This document shows, one piece after another, positions 43,021 to 53,560 of a stretch of DNA of 64,000 nt. The notes under the pieces were generated by a model. That model saw nothing but the letters and a program-made list of their open reading frames with translations. It was not told the origin of the DNA and did no database searches. The stretch comes from Macrobrachium rosenbergii (lineage: Eukaryota > Arthropoda > Malacostraca > Decapoda > Palaemonidae). The position numbers and the translations under genes are program-made. The stretch is from the NCBI RefSeq assembly GCF_040412425.1, contig NC_089781.1, forward strand, positions 53,330,986 to 53,394,985. Reading direction: 5' to 3'. The stretch's first letter is position 1. Every line of letters begins with the position of its first letter.

Positions 43021-45271
43021 TTATTATATATGAAAATGTGTGCAATTTTATGTAGAATACAATAAAAAATAACTCATGGTTGTAGCTTTTATCAGTTTTG
43101 AAATATTTTCATATAAATCACGATAAGTGCCAAAAATTTCAACCTTCAGTCAAATTTGACTTGACCGAAATGGTCGAAAAATGCAATTGTAAGCTAAAAC
43201 TCTTACATTCTAGTAATATTCAATCATTTACCTTCATTTTGCAACAAACAGGAAGTCTCTAGCACAATATTTCGATTTATGGTGAATTTTGAAAAAAACT
43301 TTTTCCTTATGTCCGCACGCGCTAACTCTGCTGAAAATCTCAGAAATTCTTTAGTCACTTTGTCGTAATTTTTGCACCGTTTTCTATTAGCTGTTACATA
43401 AAGTTTTATATATGAAAATGTGCGCAACTTCATGTAGAATACAACACAAAATAACTCATGGTTGTAGCTTTTATCAAATTTGACATATTTTCATATAAAT
43501 CACGATAAGCGCCAAAATTTCAACCTTCGGTCAACTTTGACTCGACCGAAATGGTAGAAAAATGCAAGTGTAAGCTAAAACGCTTACATTCTAGTAATAT
43601 TCAATCATTTACCTTCATTCTGCAACAAACGAGAAGTCTATAGCACAATATTTCGATTTATGGTGAATTTTTAAAAAAACTTTTTCCTTATGTCTGCACG
43701 CGCTAACTCTGCTGAAAATCTCAGAAATTCTTTAGTCACTTTGTTGTAATTTTTGCACCCTTTTCTATTAGCCATTACATAAAGTTTTATATATAAAAAG
43801 GTGCACAATTCCATGTAGAATACAAAAAATAACTCATGGTTGCAGCTTTTATCAGTTTTGAAATATTTTCATATAAATCATGATAAGTGCCAAAATTTCA
43901 ACCTTCGGTCAACTTTGACTCGACCGAAATGGTCGAAAAATGCAATTGTAAGCTAAAACTCTTACATTCTAGTAATATTCAATCATTTACCTTCATTTTG
44001 CAACAAATGAGAAGTCTCTAGCACAATATTTCGATTTATGGTGAATTTTTAAAAAAACACTTTTTCCTTACGTCCACGCACGCTAACTTTGCTGAAAATC
44101 TCAGAATTTGTTTAGTACCTTTGTTGTAATTTTTGCACCCTTTTCTATTAGCCGTTACATAAAGTTTTTTATATGAAAATGTGTGCAATTTCATGTAGAA
44201 TACAACAAAAAATAACTCATGGTTGTAGCTTTTATTAGTATTGAAATGTTTTCATATAAATCACGATAAGTGCCAAAATTTCAACCTTCGGTCAACTGTG
44301 ACGTGACCGAAATGGTCGAAAAATGCAATTGTAAGCTAAAACTCTTACATTCTAGTAATATTCAATCATTTACCTTCATTTTGCAACAAACGAAAAGTCT
44401 CTAGCACAATATTTCGATTTATGGTGAATTTTTGAAAAAAACCTTTTCCTTACGTCCGCGCAAGCGCTAACTCTGCTGAAAATCTCAGAATTTGTTTAGT
44501 ACCTTTGTTGTAATTTTTGCACCATTTTCTATTAGCCGTTACATAAAGTTTTATCCATGAAAATGTGTACAATTTCATGTAGAATACAACAAAAAATAAC
44601 TCATGGTTGTAGCTTTTATCAGTTTTGAAATATTTTCATATAAATCACGATAAATAGAAAAAATTTGACCTTCGGTCAACTTTAACTCAACCGAAATGGT
44701 CGAAAACTGCAATTGTAAGCTAAAACTCGTACATTCTAGTAATATTCAATCAATTACCTTCATTTTGCAACAAACGGGAAGTCTCTAGCACAATATTTCG
44801 ACTTATGGTTAAGTTTTGAAAAAAAACTTTTTATGTCCGCGCATTGCGAATTCATGCATCATTTTGTGATAATATTTTCTCTATGTTGCTGTGATCGTTT
44901 TGCAATTGGTTATATACCAAAATCATCGCAATTTATTGTGCAATACAACGATAAAAAAAAATAACTCATTAGCTTTAACCGTTTTGCTCACAGCGCGATT
45001 TGTATACAATTATATAAAAAATTTTTTTGCACCGTTATATATTCCAATCTTTATATATGATATGATAATGATATTTTTTTTATTTCTGATGGTTGCAAAC
45101 TAAACTTTAGGCAATGAGAAAAAAATGAGCCAAAAATGAACTCTTAATCTTAAAAACTAAGCGTGCTGTGATTTTTTTTAAAAACCTTTCTTTCTGCTTC
45201 GGCGCTAACTCTCAAAGCCCGCCGGCATACGGTAGACACTTTTGTTAATAGAGGCTCAGCGTTTAAGGGTT

Positions 45272-45620
45272 GTTAATAATGATGATGATGATGATGATTA
45301 ATAAAAAAGAAAAAAGGTAAGAGACCTTCTTTCCAACACTGGAATTCTGCTACACCCTTAGAACAATGACGAAGATTCTGCACGATAATACAACAAATCC
45401 TGATTTCCAGAAATTCTACAGCGATCAAACGCCCCTTTTAACTTCCATGTCTTTTATGTAATGAAAATTAATAATTCAAGAAACCAGTTCCTTATCCAGA
45501 CTGTGCACATCGGCCAGTTATTAGCAAATATCAGCCCTGACGAGAAGAAAATAATAAGAATTGAGAAGACCATACAGTATATAAAATCAATTCCACTGAT
45601 GCTGCCATCCTTTTTAACAA

Positions 45621-45663
<43 letters not shown>

Positions 45664-45801
45664 CTGTACACTCACAGTATCCGTTTGCAAGTCAAATGCG
45701 CTATTACAGCTGTGTTTAAGATAAAGGTAATAGCAATGAAACTGCTATTTTACTTACAGAATCCATATATACTGTATTATTATACTGATATATCATCGCA
45801 A
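45272..45801. other. Spacer with (GAT)n and (AAT)n repeats
   Basis: Short (GAT)n at 45280-45296 and (AAT)n at 45624-45662. A broken stretch near 45365-45420 (KILHDNTTNPDFQKFYSD) might continue the I/Jockey LINE cut at 37490, but this is weak. No other gene is seen. Confidence 0.45.
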
Positions 45802-45803
45802 TA

Positions 45804-46161
45804 CAGGCAGTCCCTGGGTTACATCAGGGGTTCTGTTCCTACGCCACGATGTAAGTTGAAAAATGGCGTAACCTGAGACACAGTAAAAAATCGTAAGAAA
45901 ACCTTACTTTTAATCCTTTGGGCTTCTTGAAAATAATGTAACCTGCATTTTGATTGAGCTTTTCATCAAAAAACCTCCAAATTTTTACCATTCTGCCATT
46001 TTAGAGCATATTAAAGTTCCAGTCTTCCATCAGACTGGCAATGTAAAACCAGAACATGCGCTGTAACCCAGGAAATAATTTGTGATGAATGTATTTGAAG
46101 AGCAATGTAACCTCGGAACGATGTAAGCCGAGTCTGACGTAACCCGTGGACTGCCTATGTA
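45804..46161. mobile_element. MITE family B, older copy
   Basis: It begins TACAGGCAGTCCCTGGGTTA and ends GTGGACTGCCTATGTA. Internal blocks (CTTACTTTTAATCCTTTGGG, CCTCCAAATTTTTACCATTCTGCC, GGAAATAATTTGTGATGAA) match the copy at 28111-28475. Divergence is higher, and the CG motifs of the intact copy appear mostly as TG/CA, as expected from decay. Confidence 0.8.
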
Positions 46162-46356
46162 TAAAAAAAATCGATCGTCCCACCATTTGTAATGTTTGCA
46201 TTCTCAAAATCAGCTGATTGAGCCTGCTAGCGAAAGAATTAGTAAAATAATTTTTTAGTTACTAAAAGAAATGAACATATTAATGGAATTATTTTTATTT
46301 TTGTATATAAATGTAGAACTGGTATACAGAGGTAAGCAAGCATGCTCTATGTTCAA

Positions 46357-46362
<6 letters not shown>

Positions 46363-46452
<90 letters not shown>
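46363..46452. repeat. (CT)n microsatellite
   Basis: About 45 perfect CT units. Ser-Leu and Arg-Glu frames across it are artefacts. Confidence 0.97.
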
Positions 46453-46455
<3 letters not shown>

Positions 46456-46460
46456 ACTGT

Positions 46461-46592
46461 ACATATCCTTTATTGAAATGAATTACTGTATCATAAACAT
46501 AGAAACATGAAACTAAAATTCCAGGAAGCTCACAATGCCAACAAATGAGTGAGTGCCTATGTACGTAAGCATTCCCATTTATTTTTTTGCTT
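46461..46592. repeat. Diverged direct repeat, first copy
   Basis: CATATCCTTTATTGAAATGAA, then CCAGGAAGCTCACAATGCCA and AAATGAGTGAGTGCCTATGTACG. The same series occurs at 47284-47401 in the same orientation about 820 bp away, with MITE A between the copies. Confidence 0.65.
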
Positions 46593-46869
46593 GATGTACT
46601 TTACCATGTTTCAGTACAAGCGTAGATGACTCTGAGTATGATTATCACACATATCATAACAGTACATAAGAGATATCACTGTTAATATTTCATCTCTCAT
46701 CACCGTAAAAATATTTAAAATGTGAATTTCATATACTGTAAAGGCTAGACAAAACCAAACAGGCTGTAGCAAGTTCACCAATGGCATGGAATGAGTGAGC
46801 ATACTTAAGTACCTTATGCACACTATTGTGTTTATCTTTTGGTTTGTAAAAATGAAAGAAATGGGAAAA
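46593..46869. other. AT-rich spacer
   Basis: Minus-strand frames of 60-98 codons exist but have no recognised similarity and no supporting signals. I see no gene. Confidence 0.45.
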
Positions 46870-47207
46870 TACAGTCGACCCCTGATATTCACAAGGATGC
46901 ATACCACAACCCCCCACGAATAGCTAAAATCCGCGAATACTTGACACCCCTCTAAAAATGCTTATAACTGCCTATTTTGATAGTTCAAACACCATAAAAA
47001 CCTTTTAAAAATTCTTATACCTGAGTATTTTAATAGTTTTATCACAAAAAGTGCATTTAGTCACGAAAATATGAAAATACGGTAATTTGTGAGTATTTCT
47101 CTATGAAAAATACCTTGAATAGGCGAATTTTCTGCGAATAATGTGTATATATGTTCCACAGAGAAATCTGCAAATCTGGAACCATGAATAGGTGGGGGTC
47201 CACTGTA
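46870..47207. mobile_element. MITE family A, second complete copy
   Basis: It runs from TACAGTCGACCCCTGATATTC to the inverse terminus GGGGGTCCACTGTA. Internal blocks match 4092-4440, including CTTATACCTGAGTATTTTAA, AGTTTTATCACAAAAAGTGC and GTTCCACAGAGAAATC. TA is at both edges. Confidence 0.8.
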
Positions 47208-47283
47208 CAGTAAAAATATAAATGAGAGTATTCTAATATAAAATATAAACAAAATAGTGAAGGAGACATATCTCAGTATTGAC

Positions 47284-47401
47284 ATATCCTTTAATGAAAT
47301 AAAACTAAATAGACATACGGACACAAAACTAAATCTCCAGGAAGTTCACAACGCCATCGAATGAGTGCATGCATACGTAGGTATGTGTTGCCATATTTTT
47401 T
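47284..47401. repeat. Diverged direct repeat, second copy
   Basis: Matches 46461-46592 (CATATCCTTTAATGAAAT, CCAGGAAGTTCACAACGCCA, GAATGAGTGCATGCATACG). It shows a local duplication of about 820 bp, probably before or around the MITE insertion. Confidence 0.65.
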
Positions 47402-48100
47402 AAATGAATCTTACCTCTCTATTATGATAACTGGAAGACGATAGAGTGAAAAGTAAAAAAAAAATAATAGGATCGTTTAGTCTGAACCGTCTATTCACCC
47501 ATCCCTTTCAGGTGGTTTGAGTGTCTATAGTTTTCCATGTTTTTTTTCTGTCATTGGCCCATGAGGATGCATTGGAGAATGTTAATGTGATTATGTTGAT
47601 TAGATCGTCGTCTAAATTTAGTTTGGGTTTTCTTGTGTTTTATATTTGTCATTGTATAGAATATCTTTCAAAGAGGAGAAGACAAGTTGTTTCCAGTATG
47701 AGGGTGTATACTTTCTCTTCAGTTTACGACAGTCGCAACCAATGTGTTAAATGTAGAAACAACAATCACTAGGTCACTGTTTTGGTTGGTCAGATGAAAT
47801 AGTGAATGTTTATTGAAGTATAAGCAGATGTGAGAAGCAGATAAAAATAAGAATAGACCAGAAAAGATTCTTCTAACTCTAGGACAAGAGTGAGGTTAGG
47901 AGCAAGTTTCTGATTTTTCACAGCCTTTCAAATAGCAGCAAAGCTGCTCCCTCAGTTTTTCTAGTAATGCTTCTCCTTCAAATTTTCAACTCTCAAAGCT
48001 CCCGGTATTGTTCAGGATATGAGGTTTGGTGAGTAGAAGCGATGTAGCTATAATTATAGTCTTGGAGCCACATGCTGCTTTATCGGTCAAATTATTCTAC
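47402..48100. other. Unassigned AT-rich DNA
   Basis: An open plus-strand frame at 47521-47772 has no recognised family. No boundary motifs are seen. Confidence 0.45.
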
Positions 48101-48306
48101 CTTTTTCGGGTTTCCCCTTTGCGGCAGAGGAAGTGCTAGTGCCCTCCCTCCCTGCTAGCTGTACCCTAGCCATGCCCTGTGACGCTCCTTCGACTTTTGG
48201 AGGTACAGGGAAGCGGGATATGTCCAGGAGTGGAAGCGGTTTGTAACCGCTGTCTTCTTCCTCTGGCCATCCTGGCACATGTCACATACAGGTTGGCACT
48301 CAGTCA
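48101..48306 (-). other. Possible isolated exon-like block
   Basis: On the minus strand, CTTATCTTTCAG precedes 48306 and AAAAAG/GTAGAAT follows 48101, so a 206-bp block is framed by plausible splice sites. One frame from within it is Pro/Gly/Ser-rich and open to the donor; another begins TECQPVCDMCQDGQ. Base composition is more GC-rich than the surroundings. No family is recognised. It might equally be a piece of an unknown transposon. Confidence 0.25.
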
Positions 48307-48615
48307 CTGAAAGATAAGCACCACAAGATCAGGCAAATTTCGTAAAATTAGTTTAGTAACATTCTTGTTGCAGAAAAAGGTAATGTTCAAGGATTAAAAT
48401 AAGCAGACTGATGAAATATTAAATAAAGTAATGCCAAAGACAATTAAATTATAAACAAGGGAATTCAGTGTCAGTTTCTATAATGAAATAACAGAATGAA
48501 GGAAAAAGCTACTGTATAAGTAAAACTATAACTCTGCATGTAACACAGTGTAGTGCACCCACAATTGTGTTGTGGAGCGAGCGCTTAGAAACCAGGATCC
48601 AGGCAGGAGGTAGAT
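48307..48615. other. AT-rich spacer
   Basis: No gene or recognised repeat seen. Confidence 0.5.
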
Positions 48616-48779
48616 ATGCTAGGTAAGGTTAAGCACACACTCTCAATATCTGATTTTGTATCCCGCAGGCCTTGCTGGAGGCCGTGTACTCCTAGTGATC
48701 CTTATCCAGGTTCTTCCTGTAGCCTTCCCTTACAAGATGATTCGGTATTCACTCAGAGGCATGACATCATACTCTCGCT

Positions 48780-48925
48780 TGACAGCAGGTGTTCACCTGG
48801 CAGCAGGGGTTCGCCTGGAAGCAGGCACTCACCTTGCATTGGAATCCCTCCAGTAGGCGCTCGCCTGGCATCAGACACAAGCTTGACAGCAGGTGCTAGC
48901 CTGGTTCCGAACACTTCCTTACCAT
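48780..48925. repeat. 18-bp minisatellite encoding SPGSR-like repeats
   Basis: About seven imperfect copies of a unit such as GCAGGGGTTCGCCTGGAA are arranged head to tail (GCAGGTGTTCACCTGGCA, GCAGGCACTCACCTTGCA and decayed versions). In one plus-strand frame (48616-49020) this reads SRCSPGSRGSPGSRHSP followed by degenerate units. The frame could be part of a low-complexity protein, but no start, splice or homology supports a gene. Confidence 0.65.
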
Positions 48926-49329
48926 TAGACTTTTGCCTGGCACCAGGCATCCACATTCTTCTTTTGTTTCCCAGCCGGTCTGGCTATGCTGGTTCGTCTT
49001 CACATTTTTGTCCGACGTGAGGGACTTTCGTGCGAGTAGCCATGATTGGGTGTGTGAATGCATTTGTTCTCCACATTCTCCTTCCTTTCTCAGGCATTCT
49101 CATCAACTTTTGATGCCTGCCTCGTAAGACAGTGCTAGTTTCTCCTGCCTCTTGGAGAAGTAGGAGCTTCTATTGTAGTTCCCACTCTTCTCGGACATCT
49201 CGCTTCCAGTCTCTGTCCCCTTCTTTGTCGACTTAGGCTACACCTGAGCATTTTAGGCATTTTCTTCAACTGCATTCTACATCACAGATGCCTAGGGCTG
49301 CTTGCCAGTATCCGAGGAAGGATTCGAAG
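48926..49329. other. Unassigned C/T-rich sequence
   Basis: Relatively GC-balanced, pyrimidine-rich sequence continues after the minisatellite. Its composition differs from the AT-rich surroundings, but no domain is recognised. Confidence 0.4.
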
Positions 49330-49530
49330 TACAGCTGACCCCTGTCTATTCTTGGTTCAGGATTTGTGGTTTCACCGATTCACAGATTTTTCTGTGAAAC
49401 TTATCTCTATACAGTATTATCCGCTGAAAATTTGGTAATTTGCGAGTGTTTTTGTCAAGAAATATTCACCAAGTACTGTATTTTCATGTTATTTTCTTGA
49501 CTAAATACTTTTTTTATGATAAAGTTATTT
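49330..49530. mobile_element. MITE family A, one-ended copy
   Basis: It starts TACAGCTGACCCCTGTCTATTC and keeps the inner blocks TTCACCGATTCACAG, CAAGAAATATTCACCAAGTACTGTATTTTCATG and TATGATAAAGTTATT. The second terminus is absent. Confidence 0.65.
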
Positions 49531-49657
49531 ACTAATTTCCAAATATTAATATTAATAATGTAAACACAGCAAAATATCAAATAAATGTCAAAGTAAAATT
49601 CCTCAATATTGATCTGTTATCATTGTAATATGTATTGTGTACAAAAACAATGTTCAC

Positions 49658-49734
<77 letters not shown>

Positions 49735-49836
49735 GACAACACCAGTTGGCTGAAGGGGTTGCAAGTAGCTAATCACAGAGCTTGTAGCTTGATGTTTTGT
49801 GTATGTACTGTCAATAGTGTGTGAGTTGTATTTTTG

Positions 49837-49871
<35 letters not shown>

Positions 49872-50163
49872 AGATAAGAGGGAGATTTTTTATGCATATG
49901 TAACATGTATCTTTTTGTATGATTTACTAATTTTCAAATATTAATAGTAGTCTATAAAGCAGCAAAATATCATTAAAATTTTAAAGAAAAATCCCTCACT
50001 ATCAATCTATTATTGTAATATGTACTGTATGAAAAAAAAGCACTCTTCACCCACTCTCTCTGTCGCTCTCCATGACAAAACATTATTGGCTGAAGGGGTT
50101 GGAAGTAGCCAATCACAGAGCTTGTAGCTCGATGCTTTGTTATGTACTGTCACCAATGTGTGA

Positions 50164-50197
<34 letters not shown>

Positions 50198-50285
50198 ATA
50201 AGAGAGAGAATTTTTAATATGTAGCATGTATGTTTATATGTTTTGTATGATAAATAAATGATTTATTGGTTTTCAAATATTAATA
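49531..50285. repeat. Two tandem units with (CT)n cores
   Basis: Units at about 49531-49925 and 49926-50262 share ACTAATTTTCAAATATTAAT, a CAAAATATCA block, a CT tract, GGCTGAAGGGGTTG, AATCACAGAGCTTGTAGCT, GTATGTACTGTCA, a second CT tract and AGATAAGAG. A third begins at about 50263. The CT tracts (49658-49732, 49843-49870 and 50167-50196) differ in length between units. A related block is at 7340-7510. Confidence 0.75.
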
Positions 50286-50600
50286 CAGTAGCACCTAATC
50301 CTACATGATTTGAGTTTCGTGAATTCACAGACACGCAAACTTTTCATTGGGACCTAACTAATTGTCACACGATTATTTCACAGACACGCGACATTTGCAA
50401 ATCCTCGAGGGAGCAGAGAGAGAGAGAGTGAGAGAGATAATGGTTGTCCATACCTAAGAGAGTAAAATTATTTATCAGTTATTACAGAGAGAGAGAGAGA
50501 GAGAGATTGAGATTGTCCTTACTTGAAATATCAAGTTAAACTATTTATGAATTATTATGGAGACAGAGAGAATAACATGAGAGAGAGAGAGAAATTATTT
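50286..50600. other. GA-rich spacer
   Basis: Several short GA tracts lie in AT-rich sequence. The first 110 bp may be a remote MITE A relative. No gene is seen. Confidence 0.4.
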
Positions 50601-50845
50601 TTATGTTAGATATCTAAAGATGGAAATTCATGGTTTATGAAGGAAAAAGAAAGAAGAAAGAGAGAGAGAGAGATAGCACCAGCAATCCTTTGACATGCTG
50701 TGGGCAACAATTGACACATTTAACAGCTTTGCCCTCGCCCCACTCTTCAAAGGTTTCACAAAAGATTGGGAAATGATATTTGTTTGTTTAAAATATCACA
50801 TAATTTACTATAGAAACGTATAGATTTTGTAATTACAGTTATATT
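50601..50845. repeat. Inverted repeat arm, left of DIRS copy 4
   Basis: It runs from AAATTCATGGTTTATGAAGG through GCAATCCTTTGACATGCTGTG to TTTTGTAATTACAGTTATA. It is the reverse complement of 59435-59665 with few differences, apart from GA/CT tract length. The two arms lie 265 bp and 0 bp from the two ends of DIRS copy 4. Confidence 0.85.
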
Positions 50846-51108
50846 ATTATTATTATTATTATTATTTAATCTTATTAATATTTGAAAATTAGTACTTATT
50901 ATTAGGTAAATCATTTATTTATCAACAAAACAAATAAACACATGTGACCATAAAAATTCTCTCATGTCAGTAATAGATAAGCAGAATTTTTTATATTAAT
51001 ATGTATGTTTAATTGTTTTGTAAAAAATAATGATAACTGTAATAATAAGCACTAATTTTCAAATATTAATTTTAAAATTTATAATAATTATATATCATTA
51101 ATAATAAG
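50846..51108. other. AT-rich DNA between inverted arm and DIRS copy 4
   Basis: (TTA)n followed by AT-rich sequence sharing motifs with the tandem units at 49531-50285. Its counterpart is missing on the right side of the DIRS. Confidence 0.5.
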
Positions 51109-51445
51109 AAATTTTGACAAAGGAAAAATCTATTTCTGAGAAGGTCCGTGTCACCGGTGAAATTCCATTACAGCACGAATTTCTAGGTATAATATGCTAG
51201 ATATACCAGAGAAAAAGAGCTTTCAGGAAAGCTGGGGTTACTACCCCCAGTCGAAGCGTCTTCTAGGAAGACGTCGGTATAGAGAAAGGGTGAGTGAAAT
51301 ACCACTACCAGAGGAGACTTACTCGAAAGATCTCTCCCTATCAAAACCCCGAACAGAGCGGTGAGCCGTTACAGCCCCTACACCCAACACCCGCCAGGAT
51401 TCGGCGACACCAGCGCCACCTACCTCATTCCATGCTAGCACTAAC
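51109..51445. repeat. DIRS copy 4 left (3') inverted terminal repeat
   Basis: Complementary to about 59150-59420, with several small indels (for example within GGAAAGCTGGGG and the GATTCGGCGACACCAG segment missing from the other side). Decay of the ITR pair agrees with an older age than copy 1. Confidence 0.88.
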
Positions 51446-51509
51446 CCCAGACTTGGCATGTGCAAGAAAAAGGCTTAAAGCCATAGGTGAGTCAGGGGAG
51501 GGTCAGCAG

Positions 51510-51592
51510 TGGTGACGGGACCTTCCTCAGAAATAGATTTTTCCTTTGTCAAAATCCCTTTTCTGAGTCCAGTCCCGTGTCAGCCGGTGAAA
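51510..51592. repeat. DIRS copy 4 internal complementary region
   Basis: Inverse of the left edge (ending TTTGTCAAAATCCC) followed by inverse of the right edge (TTTTCTGAGTCCAGTCC), i.e. the reverse complement of the joined ends. Confidence 0.88.
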
Positions 51593-52058
51593 TAGTGACA
51601 GAGAATCATGCCAAGGCTGCAAACTACCAGGAAACTGGGTAATCTGAAGAAAAAACATAAATTACAATCAAACAGTTTTAATGAGGAATCTCTTACATGT
51701 GAGAAAAAAACACTAAATCTAAGGCACATTAAAGACTTAAGACCAGAAAGACTGGGAGGTCCCCAATCACGATTTGGAGAAGGGGCCCAAAAAATCCTTC
51801 TTAACATTACTAAAGTACAATATTGAAATTGGATAGTACAATGGTGCATACAATCTTAAATGGTACATTTAATCTTAAAGTACACACACAAACTTAAGCT
51901 AAACACATAAGAGATCAACCATTTGGCAAGCAAAACATTACAGTGTATATACATATATCTGGGGTACATGGGGCAAAATAAAACTGCCCAGTACCCCACA
52001 AGAAAAAAAATTGTATTGATCAGATTACAGTTTCCAGTCAACAGAGTTACAAATTACA

Positions 52059-53560
52059 TCAATATGAGGAGCAAGGCAGTGAGGCATGATCAACCAGGAG
52101 GACAAGCAGACAAGTAAATGAGGCAGGAAGAAAGAGAGGGGGGAAAGGAGGATAAGGATATGATTGGTTAAGGTGGGAGATGACACTTCCCACAGCTATG
52201 GTAGAAAATTTCAGGGCTTGAGCGTGATTTTTTAAATAGTGGCGTTTAAACACTAGAGGTGATTTCCAACCAAATGAACATTTAGACAATTCTAAGAAGT
52301 CCATATTATGAAAGTAATTAATGGAAGTAGCAACTGCTCGAATATCATGAACCTTAGGAACTGAATCTGGGTTGGCTTGTTTAATAAAATACAGAATTTG
52401 TTGTCTTATACCATTCAGTGAAAGAGTACCACCTTTCTCCCTGAAAAAAGAGGACCCGACTTACTCTGTGGAGTTCTTAAAAGGTAAGATTTAAGTGTAT
52501 GAACTGGACATAAAGACTGGTCTTGTGGAAGGGCACCACCTTCCAAGGAGACCACCTGTCTTGTGTGTCTTCGTTTTTAGCTAAAAATCTAGGATCAGGG
52601 GAAAGGAGGACCTCTTGGAAGGGAGGAAGTTCACAAAATTATCACCTCTAGTGAGAGCCGACAGCTCTGAGATTCTAGCACCTGAGGCCAAGCTAATCAG
52701 AAATAAGGTCTTCCTTAACAGATCCTGATAAGAGCATTGAAAGTTATCTATCTCTGATCTTTTTAAGGACGTCATTGAGAAACCACTCTAACAGAATGTG
52801 GGCGTGATATGGGTCTCAGAAATAGCGCATGCTCTGGGGATGGATGAAAAATAGGAATCTGTAAGGTCGATTTTAGTCCGAAAGAAATACTTTCTTCTTG
52901 CTGACTTGGCTGTGGTAATAGTGGCCGGAGCAAGGCCTTTTTCAAACAGTGATCTAAAGAAAGAGACTCCTAAATTAGTCGTCATGATTTTGGCTTCAGA
53001 TGCTTTTAGGAAGGAGGCTAACTTTTTGACTGCTGAATCATATTGTCTAAGAGTAGAATCTCTTTTATCTGACTCAAGAAACAGAGTGTTGACAGGGTCA
53101 ATGTTTGCCCTTTTGGGCTGATTGAATAATTTTATAAAGTCCATAAAACTAGGGCATTCTGAATTCTTGAGGAAGCTGACACAGTCTTGGTTTGTACTGT
53201 CTGGGTCAGTATGGGCTTGGGAATTTCGAAGACTGAATTCCCAGTCCCAGTTCCTGAAGAAGAGGGAACCAATTGCTCTTCGGCCAATAGGGGCTACTAG
53301 GGCTAGTTGACCTTTGAATGTCCTGAGTTTGTGTAATACTTTCAGCAGTAAATTTATTGGAGGAACAGATAAATTTTCTCCCAATTGTTCCAATCTATTG
53401 TCATTGCGTCCGTGGCAACGCCTGAGGGTCCAGGTTGGGGCCACATACACAGGGAGCTTGAAGTTGCTTTCTGTCGCGAACAGATCCACTTGGAGACCAG
53501 GAACCTGGCGGCAAATCCATTTGAAAGATTCCGTGTCCAGGGACCACTCCGTCTCCAACG
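52059..53560 (-). pseudogene. Tyrosine recombinase, DIRS copy 4
   Basis: The N-terminal part (STLRQYDSAVKKLASFLKASE near 53030; FEKGLAPATITTAKSA near 52930) and the catalytic domain are visible. Arg is in SGARISELSALTR (near 52670), His and Arg are in VHDIRA (near 52345) and Tyr is in VFKRHYLKN (near 52230). Frameshifts near 52870, 52790, 52610 and 52450 separate these blocks. All four catalytic positions survive in pieces. Confidence 0.82.

Larger units (their letters stand above)
37492..45271. mobile_element. Satellite-carrying TIR element 2, interrupted by DIRS copy 3
   Basis: The left end reads TTAG/CCCTTAAACGCC (37491-37505). The right end reads CAGCGTTTAAGGGTT (to 45271), the inverse of the same terminus, with TTAA 1-2 bases beyond. 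Between them lie about eight units of 359-383 bp, marked by CTAGTAATATTCAATC near 37660, 38019, 38402, 43209, 43590, 43968, 44349 and 44731, and the terminal domain 44830-45271 also seen in element 1. Without DIRS copy 3 (38640-43020) it would be about 3.4 kb. No coding capacity is visible. The ends suggest a TTAA-targeting, piggyBac-type non-autonomous element. Confidence 0.7.
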
